Assembly (NCBI RefSeq): GCF_024748695.1 | Contig: NZ_CP087176.1 | Coordinates: 2,473,501 to 2,537,500, forward strand | Direction: 5' to 3' | Length of the DNA: 64,000 bases | Origin: Pseudomonas sp. B21-040 | GTDB taxonomy: Bacteria > Pseudomonadota > Gammaproteobacteria > Pseudomonadales > Pseudomonadaceae | Shown: piece after piece, positions 16,934-25,466 of the stretch | How the letters are laid out: every line of letters begins with the position of its first letter | How positions within the stretch are numbered: position 1 is the stretch's first letter | Position numbers and translations under genes: made by a program | The notes under the pieces: model-generated | The model's database searches: none | What the model was told of the DNA's origin: nothing | What the model saw: only the letters and a program-made list of their open reading frames with translations

Positions 16934-17896
16934 ATGTCAGGTGGATGTGGATGTGGCGGCGGTAACGGTGGCAGCGGAGGTTGTGGTTCTTCCCGCCCCG
17001 CGGAACCGGTGATGCCCGAAATCGAGGTGGGTGGGGCGGTGATGTTTGAGCCACCACACCCAGAACCCGCGCAGGCTGACGAAGCCCCCGCGCAACTGAT
17101 CGCCAGCAGTGAACAGGAATGGCCGATCATCAGCGTCAACGAGGTGTCGATCACCCCGGAGGCCATGGCCCGGGAGCTGCAATATCATCCGGCGCCCAGC
17201 CGTGAAGAGGCGGTGTACCACGCCGCCCGGGCACTGGTGATCCGCGAATTGCTGCAGCAGCGCATCGCCGAGCTCGACTTGTCACTGGAGTTGGGTGCTG
17301 GCGAAAACGAAGAGGAGGCCGCCACGCGTTTGTTGCTTGAGCGCGAGGTGCAGGTGCCCGAGTGTGACGAGGCCACCTGTCAGCGTTACTACGACAGCAA
17401 CCGTGCCCGCTTTCACAGTGCACCGTTGCTGGCGGTGCGGCACATCCTGCTCGAATGCGCGCCGGACGATGCCGAGGCGCGCAGCCTGGCGCACGTTCAG
17501 GCTGAACTCCTGCTGCAACGCCTGGCGGATTTGCCGGGCAGTTTCGCCGAGCTGGCGCAGAAGTACTCGGCCTGCCCGTCGAAAGCCCAGGGCGGGTCGC
17601 TGGGGCAGATCAGCAAAGGCCAGACGGTGCCGGAACTGGAGCGGCAGTTGTTCACCCTGGCCCCGGGTTTGGCCAGCAAGCCGTTGGAAAGCCGGTTTGG
17701 CTGGCACGTCGTCAGCGTCGATCAGCGGATCGAAGGCAAGGCCTTGCCCTATGAAGTGGTCTCGACGGCGATCCGCACCCAGTTGCAACAGGGTGTCTGG
17801 CAAAAGGCGCTGGTGCAGTACCTGCAAACCCTGATCGGTGCGGCAGATATTCGCGGTATTCACTTACAGGGCGCCGACTCGCCGCTGGTGCAGTGA
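16934..17896 (+). CDS. PpiC-type (parvulin) peptidyl-prolyl isomerase downstream of narI
   Basis: A 320-residue protein with one parvulin domain (about residues 155-255, from AVRHILL through [18 protein letters not shown] to FGWHVVSV). It has an unusual Cys/Gly-rich N-terminus ([13 protein letters not shown]) that could bind metal. There is no signal peptide, so it probably acts in the cytoplasm. The same kind of gene follows narI in P. aeruginosa, suggesting a role in folding or maturation of nitrate reductase, perhaps like NifM for nitrogenase; that role is inferred. The start ATG 16934 follows TGAGGAGG. It is followed by moaA after 22 bases. Confidence 0.85.
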   Translation: MSGGCGCGGGNGGSGGCGSSRPAEPVMPEIEVGGAVMFEPPHPEPAQADEAPAQLIASSEQEWPIISVNEVSITPEAMARELQYHPAPSREEAVYHAARALVIRELLQQRIAELDLSLELGAGENEEEAATRLLLEREVQVPECDEATCQRYYDSNRARFHSAPLLAVRHILLECAPDDAEARSLAHVQAELLLQRLADLPGSFAELAQKYSACPSKAQGGSLGQISKGQTVPELERQLFTLAPGLASKPLESRFGWHVVSVDQRIEGKALPYEVVSTAIRTQLQQGVWQKALVQYLQTLIGAADIRGIHLQGADSPLVQ

Positions 17897-17918
17897 GTGT
17901 GTGATCAAGGGGAATGTG

Positions 17919-18911
17919 ATGGGCACGCTGATGCAGGATGGGTTTGGACGGCAGATCGACTATTTGCGGATGTCGGTGACGGACCGTTGTGATTTTCGCT
18001 GTGTGTATTGCATGGCTAAAAACATGACGTTTCTGCCGCGCCAGCAGGTGCTCACCCTGGAGGAGTTGCAGCGCCTGGCGACGCTGTTCGTCGGCCTGGG
18101 TGTGCGCAAGATCCGCCTGACAGGGGGCGAACCGTTGATTCGCCCCGGCATCGTCGACCTCTGCCGCCACATTGCCGCCTTGCCGGGTTTGCGCGAGCTG
18201 GTGATGACCAGCAATGGTTCACAACTGCAACGTCTGGCCCGGCCGCTGGTAGAGGCCGGCGTCAAGCGGATGAACATCAGCCTCGATAGCCTGGACCCGC
18301 AAAAGTTTCTCGCGATCACCCGCAACGGCGATCTCGATCAGGTCCTTGCTGGCATTGAGGCGGCCTGTGGTGCGGGGTTCGAGCGGGTCAAGCTCAACTG
18401 CGTGGTGATGAAAGGACGCAACTTCGATGAAGTGCTGCCACTGGTGCAATACGCCATTGATCAGCACATCGATATCAGTTTCATCGAGGAAATGCCGTTG
18501 GGCGATGTCGGCCGTGCCCGGGGCGAGTCGTTCTGTTCCAGCGACGAGGTCCGGGCGCTGATTGCCAGCCGTCATCCGCTGCTCGACAGCACGGAAAACA
18601 GCGGTGGCCCGGCGCGGTATGTGCGCCTGGCACAGCATCCCGACACCCGGATCGGTTTTATCTCGCCCAACAGCCACAACTTCTGTGGCACCTGCAACCG
18701 GGTGCGAATGACCGTTGAAGGGCGGCTGCTGCTGTGCCTTGGACAGGACGATGCGCTGGATTTGCGCGGCTTGTTGCGCCGCTATCCGCTGGACGATCAG
18801 CCCTTGATCAACGCGGTGCAACAGGCCTTGCGCCACAAGCCGCTGCGTCACGATTTCAACCCCGAAGGGACGGTGCAGTTGGTGCGATTCATGAACATGA
18901 GCGGAGGGTGA
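17919..18911 (+). CDS. moaA: MoaA, GTP 3',8-cyclase (radical SAM)
   Basis: First enzyme of molybdenum cofactor synthesis; it converts GTP to 3',8-cyclo-GTP (330 residues). The radical-SAM cluster motif is CDFRCVYC (Cys 24, 28, 31). The second cluster lies in [10 protein letters not shown] plus a later Cys in RLLLCLG. The protein ends in the conserved Gly-Gly (NMSGG). ATG 17919 was chosen because AAGGGGAATGTG precedes it. As the last gene of the nar operon it is probably a nitrate-respiration-induced copy alongside a housekeeping moaA elsewhere. A terminator follows at 18941. Confidence 0.94.
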   Translation: MGTLMQDGFGRQIDYLRMSVTDRCDFRCVYCMAKNMTFLPRQQVLTLEELQRLATLFVGLGVRKIRLTGGEPLIRPGIVDLCRHIAALPGLRELVMTSNGSQLQRLARPLVEAGVKRMNISLDSLDPQKFLAITRNGDLDQVLAGIEAACGAGFERVKLNCVVMKGRNFDEVLPLVQYAIDQHIDISFIEEMPLGDVGRARGESFCSSDEVRALIASRHPLLDSTENSGGPARYVRLAQHPDTRIGFISPNSHNFCGTCNRVRMTVEGRLLLCLGQDDALDLRGLLRRYPLDDQPLINAVQQALRHKPLRHDFNPEGTVQLVRFMNMSGG

Positions 18912-18940
18912 AACGAACCGCCAGGCAACGGTTTTAATCA

Positions 18941-18963
18941 ATCGCCTTCGGGCGATTTTTTTT
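18941..18963 (+). terminator. Rho-independent terminator after moaA
   Basis: ATCGCC-TTCG-GGCGAT stem followed by eight T. It ends the nar operon. Confidence 0.9.
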
Positions 18964-18974
18964 GCCGGTGATTC

Positions 18975-18988
18975 TTGATGTCGGTCAA
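18975..18988 (+). promoter_or_regulatory. ANR/DNR box for nrdD
   Basis: TTGATGTCGGTCAA, one mismatch from TTGAT-N4-ATCAA. The centre plus 41.5 gives about 19023, and TAGCCT at 19011-19016 fits as a -10. nrdD starts at 19075. Confidence 0.72.
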
Positions 18989-19074
18989 TTGCAGGAACGT
19001 CCATTGTCCGTAGCCTGCACTGCATATTGTGTTTTCAAGCCAATTAAAACCTATATGTAGTGTCTGGAGTTCCA

Positions 19075-21087
19075 ATGCATAGCACGCTGATCAGTGTAGG
19101 ACGCAACCGGCTGCACAAACGCGATGGCAGTCTGGTTGCCTTCGATGCGGACAAGATCCGCCAGGCGTTGATTGCCGCGGGCAAGGCCACGGGCGAATAC
19201 ACCGAGGTCGAAGCCGAGGGGCTGCTCAAGGCGGTACTGGCCCAGCTGGAAGGACAGGCTCGACTGCATGTCGAGCAGATCCAGGATCGGGTTGAACGGG
19301 TGTTGATGGACGCCGGTTTTTTCTTCGCCATGCGCGCCTACATCGTCTATCGCGAGCAGCACGGCCGTCTGCGCCGCGACCGCAAGACGATGGTCGAGGT
19401 GGCGACTTCGATGAACGAGTACCTGGACCGTGAGGATTGGCGGGTGCAAGCCAACGCCAACCAGGGGTATTCACTGGGTGGGCTGGTGCTCAATGTGTCG
19501 GGCAAGGTCACCGCCAATTACTGGCTGGACGAGGTGTACAACGAGGCCATCGGCCAGGCCCACCGCGAGGCGGATCTGCATGTGCACGACCTCGATATGC
19601 TGGCCGGTTACTGCGCGGGCTGGTCGCTGCGCACGCTGTTGCACGAAGGCCTTAATGGCGTGCCCGGGCGGGTCGAAGCCGGTCCGCCGAAGCACTTGAG
19701 CAGTGCCTTGGGGCAGATGGTGAATTTCCTGGGCACCCTGCAAAACGAATGGGCCGGCGCCCAGGCGTTCAGTTCGTTCGACACCTACCTGGCGCCCTAC
19801 GTGCGCAAGGACGGGTTGAGCTTTCAACAAGTGCGACAGGCGATTCAGGAGTTCATCTACAACCTGAACGTGCCCTCGCGCTGGGGCACCCAGACGCCCT
19901 TTACCAACCTGACGTTTGACTGGGTGTGCCCGGAAGATTTGCGCGAGCAGATCCCGGTGATCGGCGGCGAAGAAATGCCCTTTGCCTACGGTGACCTGCA
20001 GGTGGAAATGGACTTGCTCAACCGCGCCTACATCGAGGTGATGCAGGCGGGTGACGCCAAGGGAAGGGTGTTCACCTTTCCGATCCCGACCTACAACATC
20101 ACCCATGATTTTCCCTGGGACAGCGAAAACGCTGACCGACTGTTCGAGATGACCGCCCGTTACGGGCTGCCGTATTTCCAGAACTTCCTCAATTCGGACA
20201 TGCAGCCCAATCAAGTGCGATCGATGTGTTGTCGTTTGCAACTGGATGTCCGCGAGTTGCTCAAGCGCGGCGGTGGCTTGTTCGGCTCGGCCGAGCAAAC
20301 CGGATCGCTGGGCGTGGTGACCATCAATTGCGCACGCCTGGGTTACCTGTTCAAAGGCAACGCCAGCGCTTTGCTGCAGCGGCTGGACAGGTTGATGGAG
20401 CTGGCGATGGAGAGCCTGGAGGTCAAGCGCAAGGTGATCCAGCACCATATGGACGCCGGTTTGTACCCTTACACCAAGCGCTACCTGGGAACCCTGCGCA
20501 ATCACTTTTCCACCATCGGCCTTAATGGCCTGCATGAAATGCTGCGCAACTTCAGCGGTGATGAGCAGGGTATGCACACCGAACAGGGGCGCACGTTTGC
20601 CTTGCAACTGCTGGACCATGTGCGCGCGACCCTGGTGCGTTTCCAGGAAGAAACCGGCCATCTCTACAACCTCGAAGCGACCCCGGCCGAAGGCACCACT
20701 TACCGTTTTGCCAAGGAAGACCTCAAGCGTTACCCCGACATTCTCCAGGCCGGCAGCCGCGAGGCGCCGTATTACACCAACTCCTCGCAACTGCCGGCGG
20801 GCTTTACCGACGACCCCTTCGAAGCCCTGGAGTTGCAGGATGAACTGCAATGCAAATACACCGGCGGCACGGTGTTGCACTTGTACATGGCCGAGCGGAT
20901 TTCCTCGGCCAAGGCCTGTAAGCAATTGGTGCGTAAAGCGCTCGGGCGCTTCCGCCTGCCGTACCTGACGGTGACCCCGACGTTCTCCATTTGCCCGGTC
21001 CACGGCTACCTCGATGGCGAACACGAGTTCTGCCCCAAATGCGACGAAGCCTTGTTGCGCAAGCAACACTTGAGCACGACCCATTGA
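19075..21087 (+). CDS. nrdD: NrdD, anaerobic ribonucleoside-triphosphate reductase without its glycyl-radical tail
   Basis: Class III ribonucleotide reductase large chain, which makes dNTPs without oxygen. From ATG 19075 it has 670 residues. An N-terminal ATP-cone spans about 1-100. The reductase barrel contains the active-site pair in RSMCCRLQL (about 384-388), and a zinc-knuckle-like CPVHGYL...FCPKC lies at the very end. The frame stops 13 codons after that knuckle, so the usual C-terminal glycyl-radical loop is absent. That segment is found in the next gene (21120-21287), in another frame. An alternative GTG start 15 bases upstream is possible. The ANR box at 18975 predicts anaerobic expression. 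Confidence 0.93.
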   Translation: MHSTLISVGRNRLHKRDGSLVAFDADKIRQALIAAGKATGEYTEVEAEGLLKAVLAQLEGQARLHVEQIQDRVERVLMDAGFFFAMRAYIVYREQHGRLRRDRKTMVEVATSMNEYLDREDWRVQANANQGYSLGGLVLNVSGKVTANYWLDEVYNEAIGQAHREADLHVHDLDMLAGYCAGWSLRTLLHEGLNGVPGRVEAGPPKHLSSALGQMVNFLGTLQNEWAGAQAFSSFDTYLAPYVRKDGLSFQQVRQAIQEFIYNLNVPSRWGTQTPFTNLTFDWVCPEDLREQIPVIGGEEMPFAYGDLQVEMDLLNRAYIEVMQAGDAKGRVFTFPIPTYNITHDFPWDSENADRLFEMTARYGLPYFQNFLNSDMQPNQVRSMCCRLQLDVRELLKRGGGLFGSAEQTGSLGVVTINCARLGYLFKGNASALLQRLDRLMELAMESLEVKRKVIQHHMDAGLYPYTKRYLGTLRNHFSTIGLNGLHEMLRNFSGDEQGMHTEQGRTFALQLLDHVRATLVRFQEETGHLYNLEATPAEGTTYRFAKEDLKRYPDILQAGSREAPYYTNSSQLPAGFTDDPFEALELQDELQCKYTGGTVLHLYMAERISSAKACKQLVRKALGRFRLPYLTVTPTFSICPVHGYLDGEHEFCPKCDEALLRKQHLSTTH

Positions 21088-21119
21088 TTTCGTTTCACTC
21101 AACCGCAAGGAGCTACACC

Positions 21120-21287
21120 ATGAATGCACTGCACACATTGCCCCAAGCCCAACGTCAACGTTGTGAAGTCTGGACCCGTGTGATGGGCTATCACCGCCCG
21201 GTCTCGGCGTTCAATCCGGGTAAACAGTCCGAGCACCGCGAGCGAGTCCACTTCACCGAATGCGCGGCCTCGGCCGATCGCCAATGA
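21120..21287 (+). CDS. Small protein carrying the NrdD glycyl-radical motif
   Basis: A 55-residue protein that starts at ATG 21120 behind a good AAGGAG site, 33 bases after the nrdD stop. Residues 15-42 contain EVWTRVMGYHRPV and FNPGKQSEHRER, which match the C-terminal glycyl-radical loop of class III reductases (R-V-x-G-Y-x-R-P followed by N-x-G-K-x-x-E). Gly23 is the predicted radical residue. Its stop overlaps the nrdG start (ATGA), so nrdD, this gene and nrdG form one coupled unit. Function is inferred: it should dock on NrdD and be activated by NrdG. It is easily missed by annotation because of its length. Confidence 0.85.
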   Translation: MNALHTLPQAQRQRCEVWTRVMGYHRPVSAFNPGKQSEHRERVHFTECAASADRQ

Positions 21288-21979
21288 GTCGAACGCTCAG
21301 GGTCGGGGGCATGGTGCCCCTGACCACGCTCGACTATCCGGGCATGCTGGCCTGCGTATTGTTCTGCCAGGGTTGTGCCTGGCGTTGTCGTTACTGCCAT
21401 AACCCGCAATTGATCCCGCCTCGCGGCAGCGAGGAGGTGGATTGGAGCCGGGTGTTGGCGTTTCTGCAGCGCCGTGAGGACCTGCTCGATGCCGTGGTGT
21501 TCAGCGGTGGCGAACCCACGTTGCAGGATGGATTGCTGGCGGCCATGGATACCGTGCGCGCGATGGGTTTTCGTATCGGCCTGCACAGTGCCGGGATCAA
21601 GCCGGACGCGTTTGCCAGGGCCGTGGCCTGTGCCGATTGGGTCGGTTTTGACGTCAAGGCGCTGGCCGAGGATTGCCTGGCGGTCACCGGTGTCCGGGGC
21701 AGTGGCGTGGCCAACTGGAAAAGTCTGGAGCATCTGCTGGCCAGTGGCGTCGACTATGAGTGTCGCACCACGGTGCATTGGCACTTGCTCTCTCCCACCC
21801 GGCTGTTGACCCTCGCCCGACGTTTGAGCGAGCGCGGGGTCAAGCGTTTTGCCGTGCAATTGGTCCGGACCGAACGAATGCTCGATCCGCGCCTGTCGAG
21901 TGTTTCATTGCAGTTTGATCAGGTTGAATTGTGGGCGGCCCTGCGTGAGCTGTTTCCAGAATTCGTGTTGCGCGGTTAG
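21284..21979 (+). CDS. nrdG: NrdG, anaerobic ribonucleotide reductase-activating enzyme
   Basis: Radical-SAM activase (231 residues) that generates the glycyl radical of class III ribonucleotide reductase. The cluster motif CAWRCRYC lies near residue 29, preceded by the usual LDYPG segment. FSGGEPTLQ near 78 is the SAM-binding GGE motif. The start ATG 21284 overlaps the stop of the small glycyl-radical gene. A large inverted repeat element follows immediately and may end the transcript. Confidence 0.93.
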   Translation: MSRTLRVGGMVPLTTLDYPGMLACVLFCQGCAWRCRYCHNPQLIPPRGSEEVDWSRVLAFLQRREDLLDAVVFSGGEPTLQDGLLAAMDTVRAMGFRIGLHSAGIKPDAFARAVACADWVGFDVKALAEDCLAVTGVRGSGVANWKSLEHLLASGVDYECRTTVHWHLLSPTRLLTLARRLSERGVKRFAVQLVRTERMLDPRLSSVSLQFDQVELWAALRELFPEFVLRG

Positions 21980-21980
21980 T

Positions 21981-22082
21981 GATCGTTCCCACGCTCTGCG
22001 TGGGAATGCCTCAAGGGACGCTCTGCGTCCAGTGACGCGGAGCGTCACGGGCTGCATTCCCACGCAGAGCGTGGGAACGATC
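21981..22082. repeat. Dispersed inverted-repeat element (GATCGTTCCCACGC ends), copy 1
   Basis: The 102-base element begins GATCGTTCCCACGC and ends with the reverse complement GCGTGGGAACGATC. Internal shorter palindromes include GACGCTCTGCGTC and GTGACGCGGAGCGTCAC. A diverged second copy lies at 32691-32825. It fills the gap between nrdG and the convergent iron-uptake operon and resembles short non-coding repeats that are common in fluorescent pseudomonads. No coding capacity was seen. Confidence 0.85.
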
Positions 22083-22092
22083 TGGAGGGGCC

Positions 22093-23472
22093 TCAGTTCC
22101 AGCCCCAGAATTGCAACCACCAGCCAAACCCCACCCATGCGTTTGCCAGCAGCAGGCAAACACCTGCGCCGCCGCGTCGAGGCAGGGTAATGCCCTGGCG
22201 GGCCATGCGTTTCCAGCCCAGGAACAGACACCAGCCGATGGCGCCCAGCAGTAAACAGGCCCTGGCCGGTTGTACCCATTCCAGCAGCAAGCCTTCATAG
22301 CGCAACAACTTCACGGTGGTCGCCGACAGCCCGAGAAACAGTCCGGCCGCGCCCAAGGGGGTGAGTGTCAGGCTCAAGGGCAAGTACAGCGCCGGGTCAC
22401 CGGCCAGACGGGCCGCCGCCCGCAGCAGGATCAGCAAACCACCCCCCAACACCAATGCGCTGGCCGTCAGGTACAGAACGATGCTGAAACCGTCGAGCCA
22501 GCTGAAACTGTCATTGAGTGCGGGGTAGTGGGTCAACAGCCACCAGGGTGCGTTGTCCTGCAAGGGCCAGAGCAGGTCGTGCCCGATCAGCCATTGCGCG
22601 AGGGACTGCTTGAGGGCGATGAACCAGGGGCTGACGGTCCATTGAAACGCCCCCATCGCCAGCCCGATCACGCCGAACAGCAACAAACGCGCATCCCACG
22701 GCGACAGGGTGCGTGCCGTCGCGTGGAGGATTTCATGATGGCTGGAACGGGCGATCAATTGCACTGCGTCACGTTGCCCGCTGCAACGTCCGCAGGCATG
22801 ACAGTCGCTGGCGCCTTGCAGGCGGCGGATGTCCAGCAAGGGCGCGCAATTGGGTGGGGGAAGGCGAGGGCCGGCGTTGTCTTTCCAGCGCTGTTCATCG
22901 ACTTGAAAGTGCACCGGGGCCAGGCGCGCAAGCAGGGAAAAGACGCCGCTGACCGGGCACAGGTAACGACACCAGACTCGTTTGCCCCTGGCAAACAGCA
23001 GGCCGACACCGACGGCGGCGACCGTTGAACCACCCAAAATCAGCAGGGCGGCCTGGGCGTAGTCATACACGCTGATCAGTTGCCCGTAGAGGGTGGTCAG
23101 GCAGAACGCCAGGGTTGGCCAGCCGCCCCAGCGCACCCAGCGCGGCACGCCCAAGCCTTTGCCGTACTGGCTGGCCCACTCGCTCAATGAACCTTCCGGG
23201 CACAACACACCGCACCAAACCCGGCCGAACAGCACCATCGACAGCAGCACGAACGGCCACCAGAGACCCCAGAACAAAAACTGTGCGAGCAGGGTCAGGT
23301 TGTTGATGATCCGGGCGTGGCTGTCCGGTGTCGGCAATAGCGCCGGCAGCACCAGCAGTACCGCATAGAACACAACAACCAGCCACTGCACCGCGCGAAT
23401 CACCTTGGCGTGGCGCCGCATGCCATCGCCCAGGCGCTGCAACCAGCGACTGTGCCGACTCAGCCCGGGCAT
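22093..23472 (-). CDS. FtrD-like 4Fe-4S polytopic membrane protein of the iron-uptake operon
   Basis: A 459-residue inner-membrane protein with about ten predicted helices and NapH/FixG-like cysteine motifs: WCGVLCPEG (about 88), WCRYLCPVSG (about 168) and DCHACGRC (about 225). Proteins of this type (FtrD) accompany P19, cupredoxin and FTR1 permease in Bordetella, Brucella and Burkholderia, where they are thought to move electrons from the cytoplasm for periplasmic iron redox. The start at ATG 23472 overlaps the permease gene by 13 bases and follows GAAGG. It is the last gene of the operon. Confidence 0.85.
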   Translation of the reverse strand: MPGLSRHSRWLQRLGDGMRRHAKVIRAVQWLVVVFYAVLLVLPALLPTPDSHARIINNLTLLAQFLFWGLWWPFVLLSMVLFGRVWCGVLCPEGSLSEWASQYGKGLGVPRWVRWGGWPTLAFCLTTLYGQLISVYDYAQAALLILGGSTVAAVGVGLLFARGKRVWCRYLCPVSGVFSLLARLAPVHFQVDEQRWKDNAGPRLPPPNCAPLLDIRRLQGASDCHACGRCSGQRDAVQLIARSSHHEILHATARTLSPWDARLLLFGVIGLAMGAFQWTVSPWFIALKQSLAQWLIGHDLLWPLQDNAPWWLLTHYPALNDSFSWLDGFSIVLYLTASALVLGGGLLILLRAAARLAGDPALYLPLSLTLTPLGAAGLFLGLSATTVKLLRYEGLLLEWVQPARACLLLGAIGWCLFLGWKRMARQGITLPRRGGAGVCLLLANAWVGFGWWLQFWGWN

Positions 23473-24314
23473 GGGACGGCCTTCGCGGTGCGTTGATGCA
23501 ACCAGCTGCCGACCGCCAGCCAATAACCGCTCAACACCAGCACCGTCAGGCCGCTGGGGGCTGCGCGGTAACCGGTCAGGCTGGCCAGGAAACTGCCCAG
23601 GCCACGGCTGTCATTGAGCACTGAGCGACTGTCCCACAGCGCTTCGCCGATCAGCCCATAGGCCCAGTCCGGCAAATCCATGGCCTGCAACTGGCCGCCG
23701 ATTCGCTCGGTGCCGCTGACCAGTAACGCTGCACCGAGCAGCAGCAAAACGACTTCGCTGACGGCAAAGTACCGTCGCCACGAAATGAGTCGACGCGTGC
23801 TGTGCAGCAACCCGATGGTGAGCCCCGACAGCGCCAGCCCGGCGCCTGCGCCGACGGCAAACAGACCCAGCGCCGGACCTTGCAGGCGGGCACCGGCACC
23901 GTACAGAAAAACCACGGTTTCGCTGCCTTCGCGGCTGACGGCGAGCATGGCCAGGAGCATCAGCCCCACGCCTCCCTGACGGGCCAGTTGGCTGTCGGCC
24001 CGATGGTGCAGGTCTGCCTTGAGCGTGCGTGCGTTGCGGTGCATCCAGCCGACCATTTGCACCATCAGCGCACTGGCCACCAGCGCCAGCGAAGCCTGGA
24101 ACCACTCGTTGGCAGAACCGCTCATGGCGTCACCGGCAAACAGAATCAGCAACGCCAGCAGGCCCGAGAGCATCAACCCCAGGGTGACGCCCGCCCACAC
24201 GTAGCGGGTCAGGCGACGGGCTTGTATTTGCTGGCTGGCCCAGGCCTGGAGGATGCCGATCACCAGTAGCGCTTCGACACTTTCACGCCAGACGATGAAC
24301 ATTGATTGATTCAT
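23460..24314 (-). CDS. FTR1-family high-affinity iron permease (FtrC-like)
   Basis: Inner-membrane iron channel of the FTR1/EfeU family, 284 residues with seven predicted helices. Two R-E-x-x-E iron-binding motifs are visible: RESVEALL near residue 10 and REGSETVV near 140. ATG 24314 (MNQSMFIVWRESVEAL) is preferred over an in-frame start 111 bases upstream, which would run into the cupredoxin gene. It lies between the cupredoxin gene and the FtrD-like gene, in the order known for Ftr systems. Confidence 0.9.
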   Translation of the reverse strand: MNQSMFIVWRESVEALLVIGILQAWASQQIQARRLTRYVWAGVTLGLMLSGLLALLILFAGDAMSGSANEWFQASLALVASALMVQMVGWMHRNARTLKADLHHRADSQLARQGGVGLMLLAMLAVSREGSETVVFLYGAGARLQGPALGLFAVGAGAGLALSGLTIGLLHSTRRLISWRRYFAVSEVVLLLLGAALLVSGTERIGGQLQAMDLPDWAYGLIGEALWDSRSVLNDSRGLGSFLASLTGYRAAPSGLTVLVLSGYWLAVGSWLHQRTAKAVPCPG

Positions 24315-24336
24315 GGACACTCCGTGGTTGAGCCAA

Positions 24337-24714
24337 CTATTTCGCGAGGATGGCGCCTTCGGGCAACTGCGGATTGAAGTCGTCGAAGAACGGGTAACTG
24401 CCGGGCTTGAGGGGGTGAATGACAACGAACGTCGTCACCCCCGGTGACAGCACCTTCTCGACCCGCAGTGGCGTGCTTTCGAACTCCGCCGGACCTTCGC
24501 CGATGTTCTTCAGGATGATCTTGAAACGTTGTCCGGCCGGCACTTCCAGCAGGGCGGGGATGAAGTGCCCGTCACGCAGGCTCAACTCGATGCTGGGTAG
24601 TTGGGCCTGAGCCATGAGCGGCATGACCGAGCAGGCCAGAATCAACCCGGCCAGGCGTCGATGAACCGGGCCCGGGCGCCTCGGTTCAGGCTTCTGGTGT
24701 GTGTGGCGGCTCAT
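24337..24714 (-). CDS. Periplasmic cupredoxin-like protein (FtrB-like)
   Basis: A 125-residue protein with a basic N-terminus and a signal peptide ending near AQAQ (about residues 35-38), followed by a cupredoxin fold of about 85 residues. Family members oxidise Fe(II) for uptake by the FTR1 permease. A classical blue-copper Cys-x-x-x-x-His-x-x-x-x-Met loop is not obvious: the C-terminal part has HPLKPGSYPFF but no cysteine, so copper chemistry may differ. The ATG directly abuts the stop of the P19 gene (TGAATG). Confidence 0.82.
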   Translation of the reverse strand: MSRHTHQKPEPRRPGPVHRRLAGLILACSVMPLMAQAQLPSIELSLRDGHFIPALLEVPAGQRFKIILKNIGEGPAEFESTPLRVEKVLSPGVTTFVVIHPLKPGSYPFFDDFNPQLPEGAILAK

Positions 24715-25245
24715 TCAATAACCACCTTTTTTTCCGATCCCGGCATAGATGAATTCGTAGTGCAGCGCACACTGTTCGAACCAGGGTTCGACGCCGGTTT
24801 CCTTGTCGGTATGACGACCCAGGGAGCCATGGCCGCCGGGAGGCAGAAGGGTAAAGGTCAGCCGGTATTTGCCAGGGCCTTGCAACTTCACATTGTCACC
24901 ATAGTGCGGGCCGTCGTTGGCGACCATGGCGTGAAAATCGCCAGTGATCGGTGGCTCGCTGCCCTGTTTTTGCAGACTGAAAGCCACGTTCAGGTAGGGC
25001 ACGAAACTGCCTTCCTGAAAGCCCTGGCGATTGTCGGCCGTGGCGCGGATATCGGCTTCCAGGTGGATGTCGGAATCAGCGGTCGCGCGCATCATGCCGG
25101 CAGGCGCCATTTCGATCGGTTGCAAGTACACCGCGCCGACTTCCAGCCCCGGGCACAGCTGGGGTTCGCCAATCGGGTATTCCTTGGCGTGGGCTTGGGG
25201 GGCGAGCAACAGCAGGGAAAAGGACAGCGCGAGGGAGGTACGCAT
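24715..25245 (-). CDS. P19/Tp34-family periplasmic iron-binding protein (FtrA-like)
   Basis: A 176-residue periplasmic protein with a clear signal peptide (cut after AHA, near residue 20). The mature chain shows the family features: EMAPAGMM around residue 45 with metal-ligand Glu and Met, HLEADI near 61, and DFHAMVANDGPHYGDN near 103 supplying histidines for copper and iron. P19 proteins pass iron to the FTR1 permease. It is the first gene of the four-gene operon, with a Fur-like box 54 bases upstream. Confidence 0.9.
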   Translation of the reverse strand: MRTSLALSFSLLLLAPQAHAKEYPIGEPQLCPGLEVGAVYLQPIEMAPAGMMRATADSDIHLEADIRATADNRQGFQEGSFVPYLNVAFSLQKQGSEPPITGDFHAMVANDGPHYGDNVKLQGPGKYRLTFTLLPPGGHGSLGRHTDKETGVEPWFEQCALHYEFIYAGIGKKGGY

Positions 25246-25298
25246 GAGGGTTTCCAGAAGGGCTGAGAAGTGAGAGCCCGAGTCTAAAAAACCTGAGT

Positions 25299-25317
25299 GA
25301 GAATAATAATGATTATG
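25299..25317 (-). promoter_or_regulatory. Fur box upstream of the P19-FTR1 operon
   Basis: GAGAATAATAATGATTATG agrees with the 19-base Fur consensus GATAATGATAATCATTATC at 15 positions. It lies 54-72 bases upstream of the P19 start codon, in an AT-rich stretch. This predicts iron-repressed expression. Confidence 0.75.
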
Positions 25318-25391
25318 GTCAATTTTCGTAGCAATAGTCCGGGCGATGCCAGCGCACGCACGAGTAAAAAGGGCAGGGTGACTGAGCGTAA

Positions 25392-25405
25392 TTGACCTGC
25401 ATCAA
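25392..25405 (+). promoter_or_regulatory. ANR/DNR-like box before the DUF3079 gene
   Basis: TTGACCTGCATCAA, one mismatch from the FNR/ANR consensus. The centre plus 41.5 is 25440, and TACATA at 25433-25438 is close to the expected -10. The small gene begins at 25467. The promoter is therefore plausibly oxygen-responsive. Confidence 0.6.
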
Positions 25406-25466
25406 GGGCGGTTGAGGCCGGGCGCGGTAGGTTACATACCTACCCTTCGATCATGCGGGTACCGCC

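Noticed and set aside
21061..21122. Frameshift error in nrdD as the reason for the separate radical-motif frame
   Set aside because: The small frame has its own AAGGAG and ATG 33 bases after the nrdD stop, and the intergenic bases do not encode a plausible linker in either frame. Read-level data would be needed to exclude it fully.
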